Of a stretch of DNA of 64,000 nucleotides, positions 25,745-35,751 are shown piece by piece. The first letter of the stretch is position 1; each line of letters begins with the position of its first letter. This DNA comes from an uncultured Poribacteria bacterium (GTDB lineage: Bacteria > Poribacteria > WGA-4E > WGA-3G). The DNA lies in NCBI GenBank assembly GCA_951828385.1, contig OX639973.1:3029200-3093199 (forward strand). Direction: 5' to 3'. The notes below the pieces were generated by a model that was given only the letters and a program-made list of their open reading frames with translations, made no database searches and was not told where the DNA came from. Position numbers and translations under genes: made by a program.

Positions 25745-26983
25745 ATGTCCGTACAAGCCTATATCAAGGACAATCAAGCCGCGCTTTGCGCGTTGCTGCA
25801 GGAACTCGTCAGGATTCCTACTGTCAATCCGCCCGGCGAAAATTATGCCGAGATTGTCGGGCTACTTGCGGCAAAATGCAAGGCCTTGGGGATGCGGACA
25901 CAGATTGCCGAGGTCCCGAAACGGCGTGCTGAGCAGATTATCGTAAACGCAGATAACTATCCACGGCTAAACCTCATCGCGCGTTGGGATGTCGGCGCAG
26001 AAAAGACAGTGCATTTCAACGCACACTACGATGTGGTCCCCGTTGCAGGAGACTGGCGTTTCGGTGATCCGTTCAGCGGTGAGATTGATGGCGAGTGGCT
26101 TTACGGACGCGGTGCTGACGATATGAAGGATGCCATCGCTGCACTCCTATTTGCAATCGAAGCCGTTCAAGAGACCGATACCGAACCGAAGTTCAACGTT
26201 GAATGCTCATTTACCTGCGATGAAGAGACCGGCGGGCAGTTGGGCGCGGGATATGTCGTCGAAGAAGGTTTGGTGAATGCCGACTATGTTGTTAATTGCG
26301 AGGGCGGTGCGGAGATGAACATCGGCAACGGACACAACGGCGTACTCTGGTTGGAAATTGAGGTCAAGGGCAAAGCCGCGCACGGTGCACAGCCGGATAA
26401 GGGCATAAACGCCTTTGAGAAGACTGCTGAACTTGTTACGGCACTCCAACGCGTTAAACGACATCTAAGATCGCCGGAACGCGCATTTAAACTCCCGGAT
26501 GGCAGTGATCGTTATCCGACGTTGAACATCGGTGGGACGTTTCGTGGCACCGATGGCGACAAAGTCAACACTGTCCCGGCAAGCCTCACGTTCTCGATTG
26601 ACCGACGGATTACGCCAAACGAAGAACTTGAATTTGCTGAATTGGAATTGCGAGAAGCGATTTCTGGGGCGTGTCAATACTATCCTGATTTGGAAGCAGA
26701 GGCACGCGCCCTCTTGCGCATTGAACCCTGCTTGACGGATACCGCTTCGCCAATAGCACAAGCGTTCGCCGAGGCGGTGCGGATTGTCCGCTTCAATCAA
26801 CCCCGATTTAAAGGCACTACAGGGTTTACGGACTTGCACTATTTCGTCAATTCAGGCTTGCCGGGCATCGGGTATGGACCGCGCGGTGAGGGCGGGCATG
26901 CCATCAACGAGCGTGTGCATATCCCCGATCTCGTGCGGACTTCCACTATCTACGCAACCTTCATGACCCGCGCAGAACTTTAA
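25745..26983 (+). CDS. M20 metallopeptidase (ArgE/DapE/ACY1 family)
   Basis: A 412-residue zinc amidohydrolase. The first metal site is HFNAHYDVVPV near residue 95. The bridging Asp lies in GRGADDMKD near 123, the catalytic pair in TCDEETGG near 158 and the last ligand at GEGGHAINE near 388. The dimerisation domain lies between (KGKAAHGAQPDKGINA near 210). Members hydrolyse N-acyl amino acids or small peptides. An AGGAG ribosome site lies 7 bases upstream. Pairing with a cupin is unusual but not specific. Confidence 0.88.
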   Translation: MSVQAYIKDNQAALCALLQELVRIPTVNPPGENYAEIVGLLAAKCKALGMRTQIAEVPKRRAEQIIVNADNYPRLNLIARWDVGAEKTVHFNAHYDVVPVAGDWRFGDPFSGEIDGEWLYGRGADDMKDAIAALLFAIEAVQETDTEPKFNVECSFTCDEETGGQLGAGYVVEEGLVNADYVVNCEGGAEMNIGNGHNGVLWLEIEVKGKAAHGAQPDKGINAFEKTAELVTALQRVKRHLRSPERAFKLPDGSDRYPTLNIGGTFRGTDGDKVNTVPASLTFSIDRRITPNEELEFAELELREAISGACQYYPDLEAEARALLRIEPCLTDTASPIAQAFAEAVRIVRFNQPRFKGTTGFTDLHYFVNSGLPGIGYGPRGEGGHAINERVHIPDLVRTSTIYATFMTRAEL

Positions 26984-27084
26984 AATACACTAAAACACAC
27001 CGTAGTGCAAGGGCTCCCTGCCTCAGCGCACACACACAGAACTTCAAAATACACTGTAGCGCAAGGACCCCGTGCCTCAGCGCA
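26975..27084. repeat. Imperfect direct repeat between peptidase and WD40 array
   Basis: Two related copies (about 26975-27030 and 27039-27084) share AACTT-AAAATACACT, a GTAG-GCAAGG core and TGCCTCAGCGCA. The first copy includes the last codons and stop of the M20 gene. This suggests a local duplication or an insertion whose target lay at the gene end. No coding content. Confidence 0.65.
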
Positions 27085-27102
27085 TTCGATAAAAAAGATA
27101 CA

Positions 27103-29316
27103 ATGCAAAACCGAAGACCAGCACCATTCAATGTCGTACCCGAGGACACCACAGGAACCACGTGGGCATTACCCGAAGGCGCAATAGTTCGATTGGGAAA
27201 AGGCGTACTCAACTCGGGCCCAGATTTGGATAGTGTAGCACTCTCGCCAGATAGCACATATTTTGCCGCTGGAACTGGAATGGGATTGTGGTTCTATGAT
27301 GTTTCAACAATGTTGCCGATCGCTTTGTGGGAAACGGAAAGAGGGTTAACTTCTGCTGTGGATATTTCGCCGGATGGTAAGTTTGTTGCTATTGCCAATT
27401 GGGATGGCATCGTTAAAGTCCTGGATGTTCATAGCGGTGAATGTATAGTTCAGATGAAGCGATCCGAAAAATCATATACACACGCGAGTTTTATTGTCTT
27501 TTCACCGGATGGTAAACGGATTGCCACTGCAACTGACAGAGGCGTTATTGAGGTGTTGGATATCCAGCGTAGTGAGTGCTTTGCGCAACCTGAGCCAGAT
27601 TCGAGAGGCGAGAACCGAAATGTTACTTCCCAACTTGCATTTTCACCCAATAGCAAAATCATCGCCGCGACCTGCAACACGCCAGCGAGATCAGGATTGG
27701 GTTGGGTCAGCGTCGCCACAAAAGATCCACAAACCTACCTATGGCACCCTGAGACCGGCGAGCGGATAGCCAAATTTGCTGGTGGCGGGTTCGCATTTTC
27801 GCCGGATAGCCGCCTGTTGGCGTGCACGAGTCCAGCAGACACTAATAATGATACCACCAGTGTTCACCGTTTTGTTTCAGTGTGGGATATAGAAACAAAG
27901 GAACGTATTGCTTGTTTCAGAGAACACGAAAATCAGGTGAATTTTGTTGTCTTCTCACCGTGCGGAAAGTGGATCGCTTCAAGCGATAGCGGCGGAACCC
28001 TACGCCTGTGGGACTTCACAACCAACACACAGCAGATGAAATATACCGACTACGGCATTGCTTCAAGGCATTGGTTGTGGAAAATTGTACGCTGGTTGCA
28101 GAAGAGGGTCGATTCAAAGAATCTTGGCTCGGTTTCGTCTCGGATAGAACCCATGCATTCACAAGAAGGCACGCTGCTTGCAGCTGTGCTTCCTGCGCCT
28201 ATTAACACGAGCCCTCACACATATCCTATTGAAGTCTGGGATATTGAACGCCGTGAAAAATTACTGACAATTGAACGCAAACCCCGCAGCATCGGTGCTG
28301 CATGGTTTTCAAAATGTCCTAAATTAGGAGTCGCGTATGCACTCTCCAATAAACGCCAAGTGACTGACGAAACGCACACATTTTCAACGCTCCGTGAACC
28401 GACGTGTTATCCAGATCCAGTAGCGTTTTCACCCGATGGGCAGGTGCTTGCGAGCACTGATGGTGATGAGAAAGGTGTTGTGTTATGGGATGTTGCGCGC
28501 GGGCAGGCGCGGGAAACGTTAATGAAAGATACGCGTATCAATTCTTTCATTTTTTCCGCAAGTGGCAATTTGCTTGCAGCCGGCATCAGTGGAAATACAC
28601 TTAGGGTATGGGATTTTGAGAAACAGCACAAACCTGTTGCTGAGTTCTCCGCACCTGGATTAGCGTCCCCAGTGGTTTTCGCACCGCCATGTGACCGGAT
28701 AGCGACAGTGCATAGCGAGTCTAATAAGGAACGTATTGACCGTACACTCTATATCTGGAATCTTCAATCTCGCGAAAAGTTGGAAGTAGATACAGGACAT
28801 AAGGAATACATCCACGCTATGGCGTTTTCACCAGATGGAACGCGGTTGGCGATTGCTTGTTCAGAGGGGATCGCTCAATTGTGGGATGCCGAGACTGGTA
28901 GAGAAATTGCCACAATGGAGGATCATCGTCGTGAAATTCGCGGGATAACGTTTTCTCCATGTGGAAACTTTATTGCCGGAGGATGGGCGGATGAAATCCG
29001 ATTGTGGCGTGCTGACGGATTTGACCCTTTACACACGATGCCGCAACCTGAAGGCAGCCAGAAACCCTATGCGCTTACCTTTTCACCGTGTAGCAAATAT
29101 TTGGCATCAGGAACTTGGTGGTGGTGGCAGGAAGGATTAGAGAAGATGGCCATCCGTTTATGGGAGGTTGAAACCGGTGAAAATATCCATACCTTCTGGG
29201 GACATACGTCAGACATACAATCACTCGCCTTTTCCCCGGACAGCATGCTTATCACAAGTGGAAGTCATGATGGGACAATCCTATTGTGGGATGTCAAATC
29301 CTTTATCAGTTCTTAA
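27103..29316 (+). CDS. WD40 repeat protein, first of a tandem family
   Basis: A 737-residue protein built almost wholly of WD40 repeats (for example VAFSPDGQVLAS, FSPCGNFIAGGW, FSPDSMLITSGSHDGTILLWDV), enough for about two beta-propellers. No signal peptide or membrane segment is seen, so it is probably cytoplasmic. It begins with a conserved non-WD leader, MQNRRPAPFNVVPED followed by TTWALPEGAI, shared with the next two genes. WD40 propellers bind proteins or peptides; no fused enzyme, NACHT or kinase domain is present. The 5' ends of this gene and the next are nearly identical at DNA level, showing recent duplication or conversion. Partner unknown. Confidence 0.85.
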   Translation: MQNRRPAPFNVVPEDTTGTTWALPEGAIVRLGKGVLNSGPDLDSVALSPDSTYFAAGTGMGLWFYDVSTMLPIALWETERGLTSAVDISPDGKFVAIANWDGIVKVLDVHSGECIVQMKRSEKSYTHASFIVFSPDGKRIATATDRGVIEVLDIQRSECFAQPEPDSRGENRNVTSQLAFSPNSKIIAATCNTPARSGLGWVSVATKDPQTYLWHPETGERIAKFAGGGFAFSPDSRLLACTSPADTNNDTTSVHRFVSVWDIETKERIACFREHENQVNFVVFSPCGKWIASSDSGGTLRLWDFTTNTQQMKYTDYGIASRHWLWKIVRWLQKRVDSKNLGSVSSRIEPMHSQEGTLLAAVLPAPINTSPHTYPIEVWDIERREKLLTIERKPRSIGAAWFSKCPKLGVAYALSNKRQVTDETHTFSTLREPTCYPDPVAFSPDGQVLASTDGDEKGVVLWDVARGQARETLMKDTRINSFIFSASGNLLAAGISGNTLRVWDFEKQHKPVAEFSAPGLASPVVFAPPCDRIATVHSESNKERIDRTLYIWNLQSREKLEVDTGHKEYIHAMAFSPDGTRLAIACSEGIAQLWDAETGREIATMEDHRREIRGITFSPCGNFIAGGWADEIRLWRADGFDPLHTMPQPEGSQKPYALTFSPCSKYLASGTWWWWQEGLEKMAIRLWEVETGENIHTFWGHTSDIQSLAFSPDSMLITSGSHDGTILLWDVKSFISS

Positions 29317-29353
29317 AACACGGAACACTGACTCATTCAGGGAACAAAATACA

Positions 29354-31438
29354 ATGCAAAACCGAAGACCAGCACCATTCAATGTCGTACCAGAAGACAC
29401 TATGGGAACAACATGGGCATTGCCGGAAGGCGCAATCGCCCGATTTGGAAAAGGGGACGTAGATGAAGGTGATGTTAAAGTGTCTCCAGATGGCACATAT
29501 TTTGCCGTTGGAACCCTCATGGGACTTTGGTGGTATGACATCCCGTCGATGTCCCCGATTTCATTGTGGGAAACGAAAAGGGGAATGGTTAATTCCATCG
29601 ATTTTTCGCATGATGGCAAATGGATTATCATTCGTACAGCGGATGCCCTCATTAAAGTACTGGATGTTCAAAGTGGAGAGTGTCTCACACAGATGGAAGG
29701 TTTAGATGCTTTTGGTGGGCTTGCCTGCTCATCGAACGGCAAGTGGATTGCTACCGCAGCGATGCAGGGGGTTGTGAAGGTATTAGATATTCGTAACGGC
29801 GAATGTGTTGCACAGATGGATCGAGGCGCGCACGAATTCCAATCGAATGATATTCATCAACTCGATTTTTCGCCCGATGGCAAACTCCTTGCCGCTACAG
29901 CAGCCAATCCCGAACTTTCACGCGACGGACAGGTTCTGAACCCTGACACGGAAGACACACAAACTTACGTGTGGCATCCGGAGACGGGTGAGACAATCGT
30001 CAAGTTCGCGGGTAGAAATTTTGCCTTTTCCCCGGACAGCCATCTGTTGGCGGGCGCAGCTGCTGACGAAGCCTCTGGTAATACCGATCGCGTTGACAGC
30101 TGTGTCTCGGTATGGAATTTAACGACCGGTAAGCGGATCTGGCACTTCTCAGCGCATACGGATTGGGTGGAGGATATAACCTTTTCGCCGTGTGGCGAAT
30201 TTCTTGTGTCGAGTAGTAGAGATAAAAGCCTACGCGTGTGGAACCTTGCAGAGGGTATACAAAAGCAGGTTTATACCGACTCTGAAACAGATTGGGGGCT
30301 TCCATTCTACTCACCAGAGGGGCAGTTGTTGACTGCTGTGTTCCGCAATGAGAACGCGACTTGGGCTATTGACATCTGCAGTGCAGAACCGCGTAAAAAG
30401 TTACAAACAATTGAACTCTTGAAAGGAAGCGTTGGTGCGATGTGGTTTTTCAGATGTCCACAGTTGACTATCGCCTACGCGCTGTCCAACAAAAGGACGG
30501 ATGGCAAAAAACAAACATTCCCAGCACTTCGTGAACCTCATTTCCCGTGGCCCTATCCGAAAGTCGCTTGGTTGGATAACCAAACGCTCGTAAGCACCCG
30601 CAATCATCCGGGTATCGAATTGTGGGATGTTGCTCAGAAGTGTCCACGCGAAACATTGTTGAAGGATGAGAATATTTATACCTACACTGTTCTGCCTTGT
30701 AGAAGGATACTGGGTACCCGCCTCCACAATGAGACCAAGGTATGGGATGCCAGCAATCCGGACGAACCTGTCGCTGAGTTCACAGCACCTAAGGAACCTT
30801 CAGAGTGGGTGCGTCATGAGGTGTTCGCGCCTACTGGCGATCAGCTTGCAGCGGGGAGTAGGGAAGGCACGGTTTATGTATGGAACTTCCAGAACCCAGA
30901 GGAGCCAACACGCCTCACGGGGCATACGGATTACGTTACATCACTGGCGTTTTCGTCGGATGGCAAGCGGTTAGCCAGCGGAGCGCGCGACGACACCACT
31001 CGTCTGTGGGATGTTGCGTCAGGTGAACAAATTGCGACGCTACCCATGGATGAACCTCGCACGACTATGGGAATAGCATTCTCACCCTGTGGCAAGATAA
31101 TCGCGGGAGGAATGGACAATGAAATCCGATTCTGGTGTGCTGAGCAACTGACGACGTTACGCACGATACCGCAACCTGAGAACAGCCGACGGACGTATGC
31201 GCTCGCTTTTTCGCCGTGTGGCAAATATCTCGTATCGGGGACTTGGTGGCAAAGGGGAATGGAAAAGATGGCAATCCGTTTATGGAAGGTTGCTACTGCA
31301 GAGAATATCCATACCTTCTGGGGACATACAACGGACGTGCAGTCACTCGATTTTTCGCCGGACGGTACGCTCCTGGCGAGTGGTGCGGATGATGGCACAA
31401 TCTTGCTATGGGATGTGAAGCCCTTCATCGATTCTTAA
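29354..31438 (+). CDS. WD40 repeat protein, second of a tandem family
   Basis: A 694-residue paralogue of the preceding gene, with the same N-terminal leader and two propellers' worth of WD40 repeats, ending SLDFSPDGTLLASGADDG then ILLWDVKPF. The ATG at 29354 is chosen because it aligns with the paralogues; the longer open frame starting at 29168 only runs back through the end of the previous gene. There are 37 bases between the two genes, so they are likely one transcript. Segments such as the NIHTFWGHT repeat are almost identical among the three proteins, while the middle regions differ, as if the binding faces diverged. Confidence 0.85.
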   Translation: MQNRRPAPFNVVPEDTMGTTWALPEGAIARFGKGDVDEGDVKVSPDGTYFAVGTLMGLWWYDIPSMSPISLWETKRGMVNSIDFSHDGKWIIIRTADALIKVLDVQSGECLTQMEGLDAFGGLACSSNGKWIATAAMQGVVKVLDIRNGECVAQMDRGAHEFQSNDIHQLDFSPDGKLLAATAANPELSRDGQVLNPDTEDTQTYVWHPETGETIVKFAGRNFAFSPDSHLLAGAAADEASGNTDRVDSCVSVWNLTTGKRIWHFSAHTDWVEDITFSPCGEFLVSSSRDKSLRVWNLAEGIQKQVYTDSETDWGLPFYSPEGQLLTAVFRNENATWAIDICSAEPRKKLQTIELLKGSVGAMWFFRCPQLTIAYALSNKRTDGKKQTFPALREPHFPWPYPKVAWLDNQTLVSTRNHPGIELWDVAQKCPRETLLKDENIYTYTVLPCRRILGTRLHNETKVWDASNPDEPVAEFTAPKEPSEWVRHEVFAPTGDQLAAGSREGTVYVWNFQNPEEPTRLTGHTDYVTSLAFSSDGKRLASGARDDTTRLWDVASGEQIATLPMDEPRTTMGIAFSPCGKIIAGGMDNEIRFWCAEQLTTLRTIPQPENSRRTYALAFSPCGKYLVSGTWWQRGMEKMAIRLWKVATAENIHTFWGHTTDVQSLDFSPDGTLLASGADDGTILLWDVKPFIDS

Positions 31439-31481
31439 AATGTAAGACACTGAATCCCAAATCTGTTAAGGAGTGGATACC

Positions 31482-33538
31482 ATGCAAAGCTGCAGACCAG
31501 CACCCCTGAATGTAGTATCAGAGGACCCCGAAGGAACAACGTGGGCACTACCGGAAAATGCGATCGTCCGGTTAGGGAAAGGATTTCAATCTTATCAAAA
31601 CGATAGCGATATAGCACTTTCTCCCGATGGCGCGTATTTTGTTGTTGGAACGTGTGTAGGGCTCTGGTGGTATGATGTATCATCCATGTCTCTCATCGCG
31701 TTGTGGGAAACAGAGCGAGGGATGATCTCCGCAGTCGATTTTTCGCCGGATGGTCAGTGGATTGCCACCGCGAATTGGGATGGCGTTATTAAGATGCTGG
31801 ATATCCAAAGCGGTGAGTGTGTCGCTCAGATGAAGCCGTCAGAGGAACATAATATCCATAAACACATTGCCTTTTCTCCTGACAGTAAATGGATTGCCAC
31901 CGCGAGGATTGCTCCTGCGAATCAGGTGGGTACTATTGAGATATTGGATGTTCAAAACGGTGTGGGCATCGCGCAGCTGGAACGGGAATCGCGTGATGGA
32001 CAATCAAACTATATGCCCCAACTCGGATTTTCGCCCGATGGGCGGTATGTCGCTGCTACAGTAGGAAAGCAAACCTACATCTGGGATCCGAGGACGGGTG
32101 TGCCAATCACCAATTTTACAGGCATAAAATTTGCCTTTTCCCCGGACAGCCGCCTGCTGGCGTGTGAGAATCCTTATACAATCCCTCATACAACTCCCCC
32201 TCGCGGGGCCAGCCACATCTCAGTGTGGGATATAGCGACAGGCGAGCGCATCGCTCACTTCACGGAGCATAGCAATACACTGAGGACTATCACATTTTCA
32301 CCCTGCGGTCAGTTCCTTGCCTCAAGTGATGGAAACAGTAAACTACACGTATGGGATCTCACAGAGGGCGTACTGAAGGAAATTTATGCAGATTACGAGT
32401 GGTCTCGGGTAGAACCTTTTTATTTTCCAGAAGGGACGCTACTTGCCACCGTGTTTACCCAGAACACGATTGAGGTGTGGAACATAGAACAGCGTCAAAA
32501 ACTGTGGATCTATGAACGGCAACCTGAAAGTATTGGTGATCAATGGTTTTCAGAATGCCCGGAGCTCCCTATTGCGCATTTCCGGTCTGATGAACCGAAG
32601 CCGATTGATGAAAAACACACCTTCCCAACGCTTCATGAGCCTCTGTGTTATCTATATCCGGCAGCATTTTCTCCTAATGGAGAGACTCTTGCCAGCGGGA
32701 GGGCGCTAAAAGGTCTTGTGCTATGGGATATTGGACGTAAGCAGGCGCGTGATATATTAATCCATGATAAACTTTTGCTGTTTTCGATGTTTTGGATTTT
32801 TTACCTTGTGGAGATATATTAACTGTCAGCAGAAATCGCGATGCCTTCAAAGTGTGGCGCATTAGTGAAACAGAAGAGGTTTCAATTGCTGAGTTCACGT
32901 CTCCCGTAGAGTTAAGACGACATGTTTTTGCGTTCTCAGGCTATCAAGTCGCCTGTGGCGGTAAAGGTGGCATACTTTATCTATGGGACCTTGAGCACAA
33001 CCCAAAACCGAAATCGCTTACCGGACATACAGAGCACATCTGGTCGGTGGCGTTTTCACCGGATGGCAAACGGCTTGTAAGTGGGTCAAGCGATAAAACC
33101 ACTCGGCTCTGGAATGTTGAAATAGGCGAAGAAATAACCACGCTGCCTTTGGATACGCCTCGTACGACTATGGCACTTGCCTTTTCGCGATGTGGTACCA
33201 TGATTGCTGGTGGGATGTTCGGCGAACTTCGGTTGTGGTGTGCCGAAACGCTGACAACGCTTTTTGTAATACCACAGCCACAGACAGAGGATCCGTACGC
33301 ACTCGCTTTTTCGCCGTGTGGTAAGTATCTCGCTTCTGGCACATGGTGGCAGAAGGGAATGGAGAAGATGGCCATCCGTTTATGGGACGTTGCCACGGGT
33401 GAGAATATTCATACCTTCTGGGGGCATACAACGGACGCGCAATCACTCGACTTCTCTCCAGATGGCACGCTACTGGCGAGTGGAAGTTTTGATGGGACAA
33501 TCCTGCTATGGGATGTGAAATCCTTCATAAACGTTTAA
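31482..33538 (+). pseudogene. WD40 repeat protein, third of a tandem family, frameshifted
   Basis: The reading frame starts at the ATG at 31482 (AAGGAG 8 bases upstream; leader MQSCRPAPLNVVSED) and runs to a stop at 32822. The paralogue alignment continues in another frame from about 32792 to 33538. The join falls at the T4 run at 32790-32793. Restoring one T gives the expected propeller strand (DFLPCGDILTV), matching FIFSASGNLLAAG in the first paralogue. The rebuilt product would be about 686 residues, in line with the other two. Either a real single-base loss or a homopolymer sequencing error is possible. Both halves remain otherwise open, so any inactivation is recent. Confidence 0.85.
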
Positions 33539-33582
33539 AATTTCATTAGACGCGATTTTCTTGTTATTCTATCGCTCCAAGG

Positions 33583-33600
33583 ATGGGCGTAACTGCCCAT
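33583..33600 (+). terminator. Weak terminator-like hairpin after the WD40 array
   Basis: ATGGGC (33583-33588) pairs with GCCCAT (33595-33600) around a 6-nt loop and is followed by TTTTGGTTTG. The stem is short, so termination strength is doubtful. It sits 45 bp after the last WD40 stop codon. Confidence 0.4.
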
Positions 33601-33619
33601 TTTGGTTTGATTTCCTGCC

Positions 33620-33648
33620 TTGGATATGTTATTATTTCCATATTATAT
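33620..33648 (+). promoter_or_regulatory. Possible sigma-70 promoter of the ATPase-DUF4276 operon
   Basis: TTGGAT (33620-33625) and TTATAT (33643-33648) are 17 bp apart and lie 38 bp before the ATPase start codon. Both boxes match consensus at four of six positions or better. The region is AT-rich. Confidence 0.35.
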
Positions 33649-33686
33649 TCGCGGCAATAGAAATTTTTTAAAGGGAACTGCTTGTT

Positions 33687-34841
33687 ATGATTATCAATCG
33701 GCTTATTGTCAAAAACTGGCGGAATTTTCAGCATATTGATGTTCCGCTTAGGGAGCGGCAATTTATTGTCGGTCCGAATGCTTCAGGTAAATCCAATCTG
33801 TTAGACATCTTTCGCTTTCTCCGCGATATCGCCAAAGCCGAAGGTGGTGGACTCCAAAAAGCAATCAGTGACCGAGGCGGTGTTTCCAACATTCGGTGCC
33901 TGTCCGCGGGACAAGACCCAGAGGTTGCCATCGAAATTCACATCGCCGACACGCCAGATGCTCCCGTCACATGGCGATATGGTATCGGATTCCGACAAGA
34001 ACCGCGTGAACATTGTCAAACGCATCTCACATACGAACGCGTCTGGAGAGAGGATGAACTCCTTCTTGATAGACCCGATGCAGACGATAACGAGGACCCA
34101 GATCGCCTTACCCAGACCGCGCTTGAACAGAATGCTGCTAATGCGAAATTCCGGGAGATTGGACGATTCCTTCGTAACGTTACCTATCTCCATCTCGTGC
34201 CACAACTTATCCGTTTTAGGGACGCAATCCAAGGCAAAGTTATTGAAGACGATCCGTTCGGTCAGGGATTTCTCGAACACGTCGCGAGTGTACATCCAAG
34301 TACTCGCCGGGCTCGTCTCAAAAGGATTGAACGTGCCTTGAAAATTGTGGTGCCGCAGTTTGAGGAATTGGCGTTTATTCGCGATAAACGCACGGGACAT
34401 CCGCATTTACAAGCGCGTTATTCCCACTGGCAGTTCAACGAAGAGTGGCAGCGCGAAGACCAATTTTCGGATGGGACGCTTCGGTTGATTGGGCTTCTGT
34501 GGGCACTCTTTGAGAATGACTCGCTTATTTTGTTGGAGGAACCTGAACTCTCCTTAAATATAGGCATTGTCTCTAAACTTGCACCGCTGTTTGCCCGTAT
34601 ACCGAGAATCCACCAGTGTCAAGTGTTTGTCAGCACACATAGCAGTACTCTTCTAACAGAACCCTGCATTGACGGCATAGAAGTGCTTTTGCTCACACCT
34701 GCAAAGGCGGGAACATCGGTTAAAGTCTCGTCTGATATTAAGGACATTCGCATACTTTTAGAGAATGGGTTCACAGTAGGTGAGGTTGTCCTTTCACGAA
34801 CCAGACCTAAAGATACTGCCGGAGTCAGTCTGATACAATGA
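33687..34841 (+). CDS. AAA family ATPase (AAA_21/OLD-type), partner of DUF4276 protein
   Basis: A 384-residue ATPase of the SMC/RecF-like group. The start MIINRLIVKNWRNFQHID is typical, with Walker A FIVGPNASGKSNLLD near residue 26. The C-terminal half has the signature-like FSDGTLRLIGLLWAL, Walker B LILLEEPELSLN near 281 and the switch VFVSTHSSTLL near 312. Such ATPases sense invaders in several two-gene defence systems (OLD, Gabija and PARIS are analogues). It overlaps the DUF4276 gene by 4 bases, strongly suggesting a complex. A ribosome site AAAGGGA lies upstream. DNA- or phage-related activity is inferred, not shown. Confidence 0.85.
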   Translation: MIINRLIVKNWRNFQHIDVPLRERQFIVGPNASGKSNLLDIFRFLRDIAKAEGGGLQKAISDRGGVSNIRCLSAGQDPEVAIEIHIADTPDAPVTWRYGIGFRQEPREHCQTHLTYERVWREDELLLDRPDADDNEDPDRLTQTALEQNAANAKFREIGRFLRNVTYLHLVPQLIRFRDAIQGKVIEDDPFGQGFLEHVASVHPSTRRARLKRIERALKIVVPQFEELAFIRDKRTGHPHLQARYSHWQFNEEWQREDQFSDGTLRLIGLLWALFENDSLILLEEPELSLNIGIVSKLAPLFARIPRIHQCQVFVSTHSSTLLTEPCIDGIEVLLLTPAKAGTSVKVSSDIKDIRILLENGFTVGEVVLSRTRPKDTAGVSLIQ

Positions 34842-35449
34842 GATTAAAGCACGTAATTCTGGCAGTTGAGGATGAACTCGGTGAGGCGGTTTCAGCGCAA
34901 ATTCTTAAGAGGTTTGACATCGAAATTTGGGACACAGTCTTCGGTGAAGGTTATACTTACCTTCAACGAAAAGCAATAGAGTTCAACCGTTCTGCTAATG
35001 GCGCAGCTATTTTTATGTTGACCGATTTAGATTCACCCCAAAATTGTCCACCACGACTCATCCAATCTTGGATTAAAGGGGCTCTAAATCCTCAGTTTTT
35101 CTTCCGCGTCGCAGTTATGGAGGTCGAATCTTGGGTAATGGCGGATCGAGATGGTACAGCGAATTTTCTATCAATACCTGTTAATCACATCTCGCGAAAC
35201 ACTGATGAGATTCCGAACCCAAAAGAATTTCTGGTTTCACTTGCCCGTCGGAGCCAAAAGAGAACGGTGCGTGAGGCATTGATTCCAGCGCAGGGCGCGA
35301 TGCTTCCTGTGGGCAATGAATACAACGCATTTTTGAGTGAATTCGTCCAAGAGCACTGGGATTTAGAACGCGCTGCTACCGCATCTCCGAGTCTAAAACG
35401 AACATTAGACAGACTCGCACAAGGCAAAAATGTGAGTACTGACCAGTGA
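34838..35449 (+). CDS. DUF4276 (TOPRIM-like) protein, putative effector
   Basis: A 203-residue protein that resembles DUF4276. An early acidic motif LAVEDELGEAV, the FMLTDLDSP segment with an Asp-x-Asp near residue 60 and VMEVESWVMAD near 91 are arranged like TOPRIM metal-binding residues. TOPRIM proteins paired with AAA ATPases act as nucleases in OLD- and PARIS-like immunity, so this is a candidate effector. It overlaps the ATPase gene by 4 bases (ATGA) and the RNHCP gene by 4 bases (GTGA), so all three are coupled. The assignment rests on motif pattern only. Confidence 0.7.
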   Translation: MRLKHVILAVEDELGEAVSAQILKRFDIEIWDTVFGEGYTYLQRKAIEFNRSANGAAIFMLTDLDSPQNCPPRLIQSWIKGALNPQFFFRVAVMEVESWVMADRDGTANFLSIPVNHISRNTDEIPNPKEFLVSLARRSQKRTVREALIPAQGAMLPVGNEYNAFLSEFVQEHWDLERAATASPSLKRTLDRLAQGKNVSTDQ

Positions 35450-35751
35450 ACAAAAAATTCCAACGCCACATTGAAGATTTTATCTGCTCACAGTGTGGTG
35501 CTGCTGTCAAGGGAGATGGCTATACCAATCACTGTCCAGAATGTCTCTGGAGCCGACACGTTGATGTCAACCCCGGCGACCGATCCGCATTCTGTCAAGG
35601 CATGATGGAACCGATAGCGTTTACCGTAAAGCACGGCAAATATATCCTTACGCACCGCTGCACGGCGTGCGGCATAGAGAAAAAGAACAAAACCTCAAAG
35701 AATGACAACTTTGAGGCGATCCTTCGTCTACAAGGAGAAATAAATGCCTAA
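35446..35751 (+). CDS. RNHCP-domain zinc protein
   Basis: A 101-residue protein that matches the RNHCP family over its whole length. It has FICSQCGAAVK, then TNHCPECLWSRHVD (the family's name-giving motif, here TNHCP), PGDRSAFCQGMMEP and HRCTACGIEKKNK. Three pairs of Cys/His groups suggest zinc binding. Family function is unknown. It starts with GTG overlapping the DUF4276 stop codon and its own stop overlaps the OmpA-like start. That coupling to a likely defence pair is unusual and worth attention. Confidence 0.88.
   Translation: MNKKFQRHIEDFICSQCGAAVKGDGYTNHCPECLWSRHVDVNPGDRSAFCQGMMEPIAFTVKHGKYILTHRCTACGIEKKNKTSKNDNFEAILRLQGEINA

Noticed and set aside
29168-29353. Start of the second WD40 protein at 29168
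   Set aside because: This part overlaps the end of the first WD40 gene in another frame; the paralogous leader begins at 29354.
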